NCBI RefSeq assembly: GCF_963678635.1
Contig: NC_087063.1
Span: forward strand, 81,639,574-81,703,573
DNA length: 64,000 nt
Direction of reading: 5' to 3'
Source: Symsagittifera roscoffensis
Lineage: Eukaryota; Xenacoelomorpha; Acoela; Convolutidae
A program made the translations under genes and the position numbers. Each line of letters begins with the position of its first letter. Positions within the stretch are counted from its first letter, which is position 1. Positions 12,040 to 21,700 of the stretch are shown here, piece by piece. The notes under the pieces were generated by a model. That model was not told where the DNA came from, did not search any database, and worked only from the letters and a program-made list of their open reading frames with translations.

Positions 12040-12660
12040 AGTAAACTACCGTCAACTATCTCCTCTTTCAGCTCTAAAAACCCTAAGTTCAACTTATCTT
12101 CCGTCAGCTACCCCGTCTCAGCTCTAAACCATTCTTCTTGGGTTTACTCTTTATTCAACTTATTGCTCAAAATGGTCTTCTCAGTGCAAAACAACAACCT
12201 CATGTACTCTCTAGATTTTTCGCCTCATCTAGTATAAATTCAAGTGCGAGAAACAGTCTCTGGAGATTTTCGGGCACAAGTGGAAGTCCCCATTTATGTC
12301 TGGCAGATGGTGGAACTGATGCGAGGGGACTTCAACGAACATCATATGACGCAAGTACCCATGATAGAGAACTAACTGGGGAAATGCAAATGATGGAGGA
12401 AGTGGCTGAGCATGTGGGAATGTATTACCCCGAGATTCCTGACTCAAGATTTGTGGCTCAACCATTCAACGACTTCCTCTTTCCTTTTTAGAAGAAGAAT
12501 CAGCCGACAGCCGAAAACCCCTTTACAATAGATAAAGATGAGCGTTTCTCAGAATCAATGAAGCCTCAAAACACACTCCAGAACAAGCACCAGCGATAGA
12601 ATCTCGTCCAGCTTTGCGTTCCATAGAGCACCTCTAGAACTCTTCTGCTGCTGGAAAGCT
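12040..12660 (+). pseudogene. GC-richer broken coding region, unrecognised
   Basis: This stretch is richer in G+C than its surroundings and shows plus-strand protein-like frames. An ATG frame runs from about 12,172 (MVFSVQNNNLMYSLDF), with a stop after HLV, and continues through VEVPIYVWQMVELMRG. A neighbouring frame then continues with MMEEVAEHVGMYYPEIPD and an acidic/polar tail to about 12,600. Upstream is a short direct duplication containing CAGCTCTAAA twice (about 12,070 and 12,119). I do not recognise a family. Its composition resembles the broken gene at 3.2-5.5 kb, but I saw no sequence similarity between them. Confidence 0.4.
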
Positions 12661-12799
12661 CTGTGATTAAAATTTTTTAATGTTAATAATTATTGTTTGT
12701 TAGTAACTTCGATCTGCGTAACTAATTAATTTTTTCAATTTCCTTTTAATTACGAGAATAGATGAGAAGTTCAACGTAAATCATTGAAAAATAGTTAGA

Positions 12800-13810
12800 A
12801 CCTAATTTAGTGCTCCGAACTTGCAAACATGTTAAAACTTGGTTAATTTTCGCACACATATAAAAAATATCTGATGGTTTTTGCACCTTGTCAAAAAACG
12901 ACTCAAACACTTTATGCATTTTGTACAAAAAAGTGATACACTTTCGTGTTTTATCGAAAAACACGAACCACTTTTGGCATCTTGTCAAAAAAAGTGAAAC
13001 ACGTTTCGCATATTGTCAAAAAACTTGTGTGGAAGCTAGTTTCTAGTTAGAACATAAATGATGATGTTTTTGCGTTTTTTTTTGCGTAACAGTCTTTTCT
13101 TTGTAGTACTTGGCTTTTTTTTGCTCCTTTTCATTTCCAATTTGGATGAACAGCGAGTCAAGTTGATTGTAAACTTCGCCAGTTGATGAAACAACATTCG
13201 AAGAAAATCTATTTTTGTACAGAGTGTAAAGACAACTGATGAATTGGTATGTGAAATGAAAACTACCCAATTATTGTAAAAACTTGATCAAAAGATGAAC
13301 CAATCAGAAGTATGTGGAAGATACAATTTTTCACAGATTAGTAAAAATTGTTGGTAGAGACTAAAAAAATTATTGGTTACTTAATATTTTTCGTAAAAAT
13401 CACTGGAAACAGAAATAGCGATTTTTTGACAATCATCTGAATGAAAGCTGGGAAGAGATTGTCACATAGCAGCAGCCATCGGGAACAAAGATTTTTGCTG
13501 AGAATTGTGGATTTATATAGAAACGCTAACACCTACCCATTTCCATTTTTGGAAACTTCAATAAAAATTCCATTTTTTGTTTCTATTTCCTTTTATGGTT
13601 AATTGACTGACTCAAATTGTTTACTTCCGTTTTCATTTATTCTCAAAAAAATGTCTCTCACTTTTCTTCATCTGATCAGTCTGTTCTCCTATTGAAAAAT
13701 GTACCCAAGAAAGTACCCTAGTCCCAATTATACTGAATTATCAAAAAATCAAACAACAATTGGGAGATTTGGTGGGTTCCAAAAATTCTAAAAGGGAAAA
13801 ATTTATTTTT
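12800..13810 (+). repeat. Module D, copy 2 (promoter-like direct repeat)
   Basis: This is the partner of 2,000-3,045, about 10.8 kb downstream in the same orientation. It contains a CCAATCAGA box at 13,299, a TATA-like TTTATATAG at 13,512-13,520 and an ATG at 13,699-13,701 that opens a 30-codon frame (MYPRKYPSPNYTELSKNQ). A second frame carries on to about 13,995. The position inside the Polinton, between polymerase and integrase, shows that the module belongs to the element. Confidence 0.7.
12845..13022. repeat. Degenerate ~30-bp minisatellite
   Basis: About five imperfect copies of a unit resembling GCATNTTGTCAAAAAAGTG follow each other, for example at 12,878, 12,915, 12,975 and 13,007. 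They form the 5' part of module D copy 2. A looser TGCA-rich version is found at 2,020-2,240 in copy 1. Confidence 0.55.
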
Positions 13811-13995
13811 CTCGAAAAACGACAGCAAGCCTATCTTGTTGAAAAAGATTGAGAAACAATCTCGGCAATTTGAAGAACTGGTACTAACGACGCTGAAAAC
13901 CTTGGAATCGTTCCTATATTGGAACTCACTTCTGACAAGGAGTCAACTATGGATCAAGAGCTTGCCTTTTGCAACAAAGTGTATGACAAATTTTA
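13699..13995 (+). pseudogene. Decayed ORF after module D
   Basis: Two overlapping plus-strand frames follow the ATG at 13,699. The first stops after about 30 codons. The neighbouring frame reads on through a Lys/Glu-rich stretch and ends with the acidic DKESTMDQELAFCNKVYDKF at the stop near 13,995. Two in-frame stops and one shift are needed to link them. The family is not recognised. Confidence 0.35.
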
Positions 13996-14169
13996 GGAGA
14001 TTTTATGTTTGTTGAGAACTGTAGTGTACCTTGAATTGTGTTAGTTATGTTTTTTGTCTTGTAATTAAAAAATAAATCCTCAAACCCCTTTTCAGTTAAT
14101 TTTTGCATTGAACAATGAGTTGGCATATTGGTTTTTCAAGAAGTTAAGTCTTAACACTTCACAATAAAT

Positions 14170-14960
14170 TAGGTTTTTTTCAAAAGGAAAACCTCTTGAA
14201 TGCTCTTCAAGAAAAATCCCGCAAATGTTCACTTACTGTTATAGAATCACAATATTTACTAAACTTGCAGACTTTGGACTTAGACTCACACAATCTCATT
14301 TTGAGTAGACTCAAGACTGATAAGGCTAGAAGGAAAGTTCACAAAGGAGACCAATCTGATACCAAAAAACAGAACTTATAGAATTTTGTAGAAATGGAAA
14401 ACAATGGAAAAATAATCAGTCTTTACAACTACCAAGAGAAGCATATGATAAATTACTTTCTTCAAAATTTGGTTAGCAAGAGACATTCATAAAAAAGTAT
14501 CATTTTTGACGAATGCACCGTAGAAAAAGAGCGTACAGATATTTACTGAAATTCTAAGAAGTTTTGAGATTATAAAGTAAGCTTTCTCAATAATTACTTT
14601 TTTTGTTTCAAATATTTTCTTCATATTTGTTTTGTTTTGGACCCGGATATAAATTTGAAAAAAATTGACCAAAGTTTCCTTTTGGATGTCTAATCGGACA
14701 CGTAAATTCCTGTATGGATCATTTTTCGCAAACTCCAAAATAATTTGACTTCATACAACTCTACAGACCTTTGTGGATCTGTGAAATCTACTAAAAAAAG
14801 AACCTGGATTTTGTTATGATGCACCTAGTCTCCTCAATTCATGGTTTCGTGGTCACGTGACCGAATTAATTTTCTGTTTTTATGTTAAAATTTTTGCTTC
14901 ATCAAAAATATGCATTGTTCGATAGTTGATAATGTTAACCAAAAAACTCCAGAGAAAACA
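14170..14960 (+). pseudogene. Decayed Polinton coding region, possible ATPase remnant
   Basis: An open frame of 61 codons lies at 14,196-14,381. The coding-like reading continues past its stop with a Walker-B-like IIFDEC near 14,498-14,516, followed by acidic/basic residues. Polintons encode a genome-packaging ATPase, and the place between polymerase and integrase would suit it. I do not see a convincing Walker A loop, so this identity is only a suggestion. Several stops interrupt the region and the downstream half is too eroded to read. Confidence 0.3.
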
Positions 14961-14964
14961 GTCA

Positions 14965-15435
14965 ATAGAATGAATCTGGTTTATTTGGATTTTGAATGGA
15001 TTGATAACAATATACTGAAAGAGTAAGGAGTTTATAAGGATGGACAAACTCCAGGATATTCATTTTTTCCTCGTAAAAAAATCAAACCAAAATACCAATC
15101 TTCTTGGTGTACAAAGCATCTTCATGGAACCCGTTGGAACAGTGGTTTCAAAAAATATACCGAACTTGAAATTTTTTTGAAAAATTTGGAAGTCGCAGAA
15201 ACAGATTTTTTTAAAAAAAGATTGCGAAAAATGTACAATTCTGCCAGAGTTTTCGGAAACAAAGATTAATAAATTGGATGACTAGGCTTGCGCAAATGTT
15301 CAGTTTTTGATAAATAAAGAGTATGATTGGAGGTGTAGCAACTACCCATTTTGACATGCAAAAACTCTTCACTGAGCAGAAAGAAAAGCATTTGCACGGA
15401 ACATGGACTCGATGTTTTTTTAACAAATTGTGAAT
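14965..15435 (+). pseudogene. Polinton accessory protein, broken
   Basis: Plus-strand frames with several stops contain the pieces LVYLDFEWIDNN, SSWCTKHLHGTRWNSG, YTELEIFLKNLE and a Cys/His-containing C-terminal part. The arrangement resembles a small protein of unknown function found next to the integrase in cnidarian- and arthropod-type Polintons. The same 3' part recurs on the minus strand at 38.7-40.0 kb, which independently marks it as a conserved piece of the element. Its biochemical role is unknown. Confidence 0.55.
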
Positions 15436-15511
15436 CAAAACATTTTTAATGTACTACTTTTGTCAAACTTTAATTAAATGTCATTTTCAACTTTTTCTTT
15501 CTAGAGTAAGG

Positions 15512-15793
15512 ATGGTTGATCAAAATGACAAGCCCGTAAAATTAGGAAATGTTTTTGTTTCTGAGGAAGAAAATAATAAACCAAAATCATAAAAATGGTT
15601 TGGACGTACATGTAATAAACTTTTTCAGTTCTTCTGTGCCAATCTTCTGTTTTTTTTTCTAGTTTTTATGCTAGTAATTGCAATAGCTCGAGTTATTTTA
15701 TCCACAACATGTGAAGAAACGACAGTTTGGGTAGCTATCTTCTCAAATAAACTCGGTTATACTCTAGCTTCCCCAAAGCTAAGAATAAGTTAA
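15512..15793 (+). pseudogene. Small single-pass membrane protein, one stop
   Basis: The frame runs from the ATG at 15,512 to TAA at 15,791-15,793, 93 codons with one internal stop (after ENNKPKS). The N-terminus is polar and acidic (MVDQNDKPVKLGNVFV). A strongly hydrophobic segment follows (FFFLVFMLVIAIARVIL), then CEETTVWVAIF. It lies directly upstream of the integrase region. The DNA around GATCAAAATGACAAGCCCGT is repeated in the second Polinton fragment at 38.56 kb. It is probably an element-encoded membrane protein; its role is unknown. Confidence 0.55.
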
Positions 15794-15799
15794 AATCTT

Positions 15800-16859
15800 T
15801 CAAAGAACGAGTTTTTATTTTCTAACTTGGTCCCAGTGGATCTGAAAAATCTCATTTTATTTTTGATTTGTTTAAAATTGGTACTTTTCAACCAGCATTC
15901 GACAAAAATTTTTTACTTTTATAAACATTATCAACCTCTTAAAAGATAACTTCAAGGACCAAGTCAACCATTCCTTAGTCAACCAAGGAGTAGATTTTGA
16001 CCTGATCGAAAATCTTCCCAATAACGGAACTGAGTATCTGCTTAAATTTTAAAATGCCACTGCTGGAAAACACAGGGGTCTGAACACAACATACATCAAA
16101 CACAATTTGTTTCATCATAGCAAAAGGGGAAGATATGAGGAATTACAAATTACACACATAGTCGTGTCCAAGTCACCGAGAGATTTTTTACAGATCAATA
16201 AATTAAGTCACCAATTTCCTATTGTTGAATTTGTGTGACTAAAGCAAAAAAAACACCGATTTTCCAGATATTTACCTTATTATTTTGGAAGCAACTCAAC
16301 TTCCACCTAAACTTGTTATCAACAAGAATACCAAAACAAAAGACAGAGGAACTTAGATCTCTTTCAAAATCTGAAAAGATAAGACTAAACAGATTGTAAT
16401 TTAGGGGTAGAGCTTCGTACGGTTCTGTTCAAAATTTGCATAAAGCAAGTGGTTTCTCAAAAAAAAACGTAGAAAAATTCTCACAAACCACGTCATCCTA
16501 CACAACGTTTTGTCCACCAACCAGGCGTTTCCGTAGATTTCAAGCTTTTCTAAATATAACAATGAAATCTGGTGTATGGAAATGGCTTTTGTAGACAAGT
16601 TAGCTAAACAAAACAATGGAGTCAAGTATTTGTTAATTGCTGCAGATATTTTTTCGAGATTTGTCAGAGTTCAAACAATGAAAACAAGGTGTGCTGAAGA
16701 CACTTAACAAGCTTTAAAAAAATGATTTCTCAAAAAAAAAATCACTCCTGAAAAAATTTGGGTTGATAAGGGAACAGAATATTGGGAATTTTGAAAAAGT
16801 TTTGCAAGGGGAAAGACATCGAAGTTTGCTCAACAAGGAGTGAAACAATTGCTGCCTTT

Positions 16860-16898
<39 letters not shown>

Positions 16899-17275
16899 AA
16901 GAGCGAGAGAGAGAGAGAGAGAAAGAGAGATCAATTGAGTCTTTAAAACAAATAATTTATCGTGACATTGACGATCATGGTGAAAAATTAGTTCCCAAAC
17001 TGTAGCTATTTGTTTCTACATTGAATTGTCGTAAAAATTGTCCTCTTGGAAAATCTCGGCAATTTTAAGGATTTTTATCAAATTTTGTTTGTACAACAAA
17101 TCATTCATGAAATATACTAAACCAAAACTCAAAATTGGGGATAGAGTGTGAAATTCACATTTTTGAATTTTCAGCAATCTATACAAAAAAACATCCTACA
17201 TACATCATCAAAGATTTTGAAAAAAAAAATTCGGGAAAATTTCCCGAGAAAGAACTGAGAAAATGTTCAGATTAA
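15800..17275 (+). pseudogene. INT: Polinton integrase (DDE), broken
   Basis: The ancestral role was retrovirus-like insertion of the element. The catalytic core is readable on the plus strand. The first aspartate is in MAFVDKLAKQNNGVKYLL (about 16,577-16,635) and is followed by ADIFSRFVRVQTMKT. The second aspartate is in WVDKGTEY (about 16,760-16,783). A glutamate about 33-35 residues later is immediately followed by a GA microsatellite. Downstream pieces (PKLKIGDRV-like, then PTYIIKDFEKK) mark the C-terminal domain, ending near 17,275. The part upstream of 16,400 (FTDQ, SPRDF, TEYLLKF) is a decayed N-terminal region or a separate small gene. Many stops and frameshifts make it inactive. Confidence 0.9.
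16862..16931. repeat. (GA)n microsatellite inside the integrase
   Basis: About 70 bases of GA repeats with three interruptions (GATAGAAAGAGCG, GAAAG) encode Glu-Arg alternation in the integrase frame. The run begins next to the third catalytic residue (AAFDER) and then the frame is lost. Confidence 0.9.
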
Positions 17276-17412
17276 AGGTAAGTCGTTTTTCAAATGAAGT
17301 TTCTGTCGATCAGTTGTCAAGGATTCTTTTCCTTTTGAGCTAGTTTTTGATGCTTCTTTTAATTATTATCCCAAAAATAGTTTTAGTTCTTTTTCAAAAT
17401 TTCTACCGGGAC

Positions 17413-18150
17413 AAATGCATCTTAAAGGACGTGGAAGATTGCTATTTTAGAAATATCGTATCCTTCATTGTACCAAAACGTTACTGAGAGAAGTTAACTG
17501 AGCCGTTTTTTTAGTGAAGGCTAAGCCGATGCATGATGAACCTGGACAGTATCCAAGTGTTTTTGATATAGTTGTAGCCATGAATGGCAAAGTTCGAAAG
17601 CGTACAGGCGCACAAAAGTTTTATTTTAACCAAATTTTTATATCAGTGGATAAAATTACACAGCAATTTGCCATTCATCTATCTGAGGATCAATCAGTGT
17701 TTATAATTCAAAGTGCTGATTTGAGTCACACTTTTGGCTGTGATTTAGAACATAATCAGACATGGGTTATAATGAAAAGAAAAGGTCCACCTTATTCTCA
17801 GTAACTTTACGACATTATAAGAAAACATTACCTAATGATTTATAGTGATATCATAGAATTTTACAGAATATAGTATAGTAGGTGATGTAAAAACTCCTTC
17901 ACTTCGTTGTAATCCTTTCATATCCAATAAAAAAAATTGAGACATGATATCTAAAAGACAGTACATGAATTATCAATCGTCTACGAATCTACAATTTGAA
18001 AAAATAATAAGAAACGCTTTCCATAGCAAGGATACTACAGGGATACTACAGCCAAGCGATACTACAGGTGAAAAAAGTCCTCCTGAGTCCGAAGGAATTT
18101 CGCGAGTTGTTCTCTTGTTTCGCAAGGTTTCGGGTAATCAATTTCTTTTT
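17413..18150 (+). pseudogene. Polinton minor-capsid-like structural protein, broken
   Basis: A 96-codon clean frame (17,514-17,804) contains GQYPSVFDIVVAMN, then FISVDKITQQFAIHL and SADLSHTFGCDLEHNQ. It is followed by a disrupted stretch with YSDIIEF and, at 17,944-18,150, by QYMNYQSSTNLQF, a DTTGEK motif and RVVLLFRK. This order of blocks matches the C-terminal part of the conserved Polinton structural protein usually assigned as minor (penton-like) capsid protein; the large N-terminal part is not visible. An internal near-duplication (ACTACAGGGATACTACAG) at 18,028-18,068 inserts extra residues before DTTGEK. It ends only 15 bases before the next gene. Confidence 0.8.
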
Positions 18151-18164
18151 ATACTTCATACAAA

Positions 18165-18528
18165 ATGGTTGCTCAAAGTTCAGCTAATTTCTCTATTTTT
18201 TGTAGACATGCAAGACAGCCTGGAAGAGGTTTTGGTGCTCTTGCACAAACTCCTGGGAGAACTGCAATTCTCTTTAATAAAAAAATGTAGTCCCAGCTGC
18301 AAAGAGCATCGGAGCAAAAATATTTGAAATTGCTGCTCCAGAGATTGAAGAAGCTGTCAGCGGACGAAAAAAACTGAAAACATTTGCAAAAGATGCTGGA
18401 ACAAAAACCGTTCAAAAATAGTTGGGAGGTGAAATAAAGAAATCCAAGCGTAGAACTAGAAGAGCTATTTCTCGAAAGTTGTTCGAGAACCAGTCGCTCT
18501 CGCGAAGACATTTTTTATTGACAAACTA
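18165..18528 (+). pseudogene. Small basic Polinton structural protein, broken
   Basis: The ATG at 18,165 opens a frame with MVAQSSANFS and a Gly-rich GRGFGALAQ segment. A frameshift near 18,285 moves the coding reading to a neighbouring frame containing VPAAKSIGAKIFEIAAPEIE and then a Lys/Arg-rich tail (KKSKRRTRRA). The short length, the basic C-terminus and the position between the minor and major capsid genes fit a virion core or cement-type protein. A second diverged copy of its 5' end is on the minus strand at about 38.2 kb. Confidence 0.7.
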
Positions 18529-18530
18529 AA

Positions 18531-19838
18531 ATGAGTATAAATCAACGTAGTTATTTTCGTTGCGGAGTTTTCACAAATTCAAGTATTTCCCAGTACTTCT
18601 CTAGATGAAAGCAGTATTGAGATTGAATTTGAGATGGAACGTGACCGAAGCTCCAATTATTCAAATGAAGAGTGTTTGATGCTTTTAAAAAAGAAAAAGC
18701 AGAACATAAAAAAATCGGAGGATGACTCAGATGAAGATACACAAACTTATATAACTTTTGTGAACAGCCTACTACATTCTCTATTCTCCAATTGTGAGAT
18801 TTATTTTAACAAAACATTGGTGTACAACGCTAATGGAAATTATCTTCATAAAGCACAAGTGTCCAACGATTTCAACTCGTCGCCAGTGAGTAACAAAAGG
18901 AATAATTGCTTGTCACGGATGCAGTTTTTGAGAATATCCGAAAGCATTTGATATGTATCCGCTGACTGATAGAGCGAATTCTTTAGGATCAGGAATAATT
19001 TTTTCTTTTTAAGGCAGGCTCGCTATTAATTTGTGTACTTGTGAAAAATTTTTACTACCAAAAACCAAAGTTTGAATTAAACTAATTCGAGCTAGACCAA
19101 ATTTTTATATGCTGTCCGATAAATCAAATAATAGTCTGAAAAATGTTGATTGTTCGATGTTTACTAGGAGATTTTTAGTAGCTGAACCTAATCATCAAAA
19201 CTTGCAATCGAATCTAGAAAAGGAGCCTGCTCAATACAATTACATGGAAAATACAGCAAGAACCTTCATCTTTCCAATTTGTCAAAACCAGTGTATTCAG
19301 GAAAATGTTTTCAGTAACGGCCCAATCAGAAGAATAGCAGTTGCAATGAATACAAATTCAGCTGTTGCGGGATTTTTTCATGAAAAATCTTTCCATTATC
19401 AAGAAACTCATTTAAGAGAGCATAGTATTATTCGGGGTGTGGAAGAGCAATTATTTCATCAGATACAACAAGGAAGGCAATGCAGTTTAACGAAGAGTTT
19501 CCAGCTCTTCCAATAAGAAATTTTCAAAATCACTATATTTTAATTTTCGACATGACTTCACTACAGAATGCAGCTGAACAGTTGCATTATCCAGAATTTA
19601 GTGGATAAAGCTTCAAATTAGACTTCTTCCAACTTCCCTTGGAGCAAGTAACGGAAGTGATAATCTTGAGAGAAAGACTATCAAACAATCAAATGACTAA
19701 ATCGGAACGATCGTTAAAAACCCTTGTTTTTTTTGAGTTTTCAGGTTCCTGTAAAAAAACTGTAAGTTTTTTGGGACTTTCTGTTGTTATTGTCGCTGTA
19801 CTATATGTTTTGTTTTTCTTGAGAGCTAGAAGTCCGTA
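18531..19838 (+). pseudogene. MCP: Polinton major capsid protein (double jelly-roll), broken
   Basis: The ATG at 18,531 starts two bases after the preceding region. Readable blocks are 18,634-18,900 (NYSNEECLMLL, TFVNSLLHSLFSNCEIYFN), 18,905-19,105 (LTDRANSLGSGI, LIRARPNFYML) and 19,109-19,516 (FTRRFLVAEPNHQ, IRRIAVAMNTNSAV). A C-terminal piece at 19,639-19,720 has LEQVTEVIILRERLS. The order and content match the Polinton major capsid family, which is established as a virus-type double jelly-roll protein. At least three frameshifts and several stops are present. The terminal frame runs on into a hydrophobic segment (GLSVVIVAVLYVLFF) and stops at 19,837-19,839; this tail is probably a read-through or the remnant of another small gene. 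Confidence 0.9.
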
Positions 19839-19839
19839 A

Positions 19840-20527
19840 AAATAGAGAATGAATGCTGTTTAAGTAAAAACACGAGATTTTCTTCAACCTAGACAGTAAA
19901 ACAGTGTTTAATAAGCTTTGCCCAAGTTTATTAGGGCTTGTGTATGGGACTTTGTTGATTTAAAACCTAAATTTGTGTCTTTATTATTTATTTAAAGTCT
20001 GAAAAATTTATTTTTTTAATGCTAAATTGTCCTATCAAACACTCAATTTCTTTTTGTTAGATGTTAAATAGCCTACAATTGCAACTCGATTGGACAAAAC
20101 TTAATACTTTGCTTATTCTTTGCGTCAAAAAAGAACATTTTTTTCCTTCTAACAAAATACGTAGAAAAAATACGCAATTGTTTCAGCATTTCTTCTTTTT
20201 AAATTCTGTCAGAGAAACTTGAATAAATTTCATGATACGCATGTTTTGAATTTCATAAGTAATTTTATGTAAAAATACAATTTTTATTTGTAAGTGTAAA
20301 TTTTTGCAGTAAATTTACTATACGATGTAGTGAATTGTTTTTTATTTATGTAATTTAAACTTTTAAATTCCTTTTTTTCACAAAATTGATCTTAGCAACT
20401 AACCCTTTGATGAAATAGAGTACGATGGAATATGGATGTTATAGTCCCAAATTGAAAAAATTAAAGATAAAAAAGATAAGATTACGATAAAGCTAACCTA
20501 CTTCTAGTAAATTGTAATCTTCTTTTA
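19840..20527. other. AT-rich, likely Polinton right flank
   Basis: I see no gene here. The element's right terminus and terminal inverted repeat should be near this interval, but I could not match it to any sequence on the left side. Confidence 0.4.
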
Positions 20528-20613
20528 AGTTTACTCTGAGAAAGATAGAAAATTATCATAAAAATTAGCAGACACGAAAATATTATGATACTATATCTTT
20601 CTCAGTGTAAACT
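20528..20613. repeat. 86-bp hairpin (miniature inverted repeat)
   Basis: The left arm 20,528-20,547 and right arm 20,594-20,613 are reverse complements at 19 of 20 positions (AGTTTACTCTGAGAAAGATA). Pairing continues inward through TTATCATAA/TTATGATA. No target duplication was determined. Confidence 0.8.
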
Positions 20614-20929
20614 TTCACCGGGGTAGAGCAATTGACAAACTTGGATGATAATTTCTGAGAAAATTTCAAAAATTTTAATGAGTTTATAAAAGATCAGAGA
20701 CAAAATGATAAACGAGAGTATTTATATTTTAAATCCAATAAAAATCTATGCAGTTTTGATTGGATGTATTTTAACTTTTTTTTACAAAATTTTTAAATTT
20801 TAATCTCTCAAGAAAGCAATTCACGCTTCGTTAACTCTGTGGGGAAGTGCTAATTTGCATCTGTCATATGATCGTGAGATAATTATGTCAAAAAAGACAA
20901 ATTGAATCATAAAAGTTTTAAGTATAATG
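20614..20929. other. AT-rich spacer, nothing recognised
   Basis: This is low-complexity sequence between the hairpin and the right-hand R1 copy. I see no reading frame or element. Confidence 0.4.
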
Positions 20930-21700
20930 GAGCTGTTATCCTTTCTCCAGATAACGTAGGGAATAAAATATTAAGTGGGATATAAAAATAATCAACCGTG
21001 AGGAGCTGTCAAATTCCCCCTGATATCCCGTAGAGTGGAATAATTAAACTGTCAAAAAATAATCCCCTCTCGTAAATTGAAACTTAATTTTGTCAAATTT
21101 ACCATCTGAATTTTATCATCCAAATTATTTTTTGATTCGATTTTCAAGATTAAAATGTTTTTTTTTTCAAGATAAAAATGTATTTAAGAGTGAAACTTGA
21201 AAAAGTTTCAAATAATTATTTGAAACTTACCATGTGAAACTTACCATACCAAAGTTTTCAAAGAAAAGAAGCCCTTATATATCGCAAATCGTAGGAGTTA
21301 GCTAATAAACGCAAGTATCGGCAAAATCGATTTTTAAAATATTCGGGCGCGGAAAACTTTCCTGAAACTTACCGTCTTACCATGTGAAACTATGAAACCT
21401 ATCCTAATACACTGGAAAATCTATTCCCACCTAACACATCAATAATTTTTACCCATTAGGTAACGCGCGCCAAATTTTTTGCAAAAAAATTAGACACTTT
21501 CACACAAAATTCAACAAAATACCGTTTTTCTTACCATTCTCTTACCATCACTCAAACTATGAAACCTTTCCAATTCAATTCCATATCTTAATACCTTGGG
21601 GAATCTATTAATACATAGGATCAATGAAGACCGGATATTATAAAGCCATGTCAATGCATGGTGGTCTTCACCCTCACCTTCACCCGTATACTACTTACCT
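20930..21700 (+). repeat. Dispersed repeat R1, right copy
   Basis: This is collinear with 1-540 and in the same orientation. It lacks the ~115-base segment at 125-240 of the left copy and has extra A/T-rich sequence in the middle (21,150-21,540). Its 3' half is included in the tandem duplication described next. Confidence 0.8.

Noticed and set aside
16401-16625. 74-codon minus-strand ORF
   Set aside because: It lies antisense over the integrase catalytic core and is a shadow of that gene.
1600-20900. Polinton terminal inverted repeats
   Set aside because: I compared both flanks by eye and found no convincing inverted match. The termini are therefore left undefined; a computed inverted-repeat search would decide.
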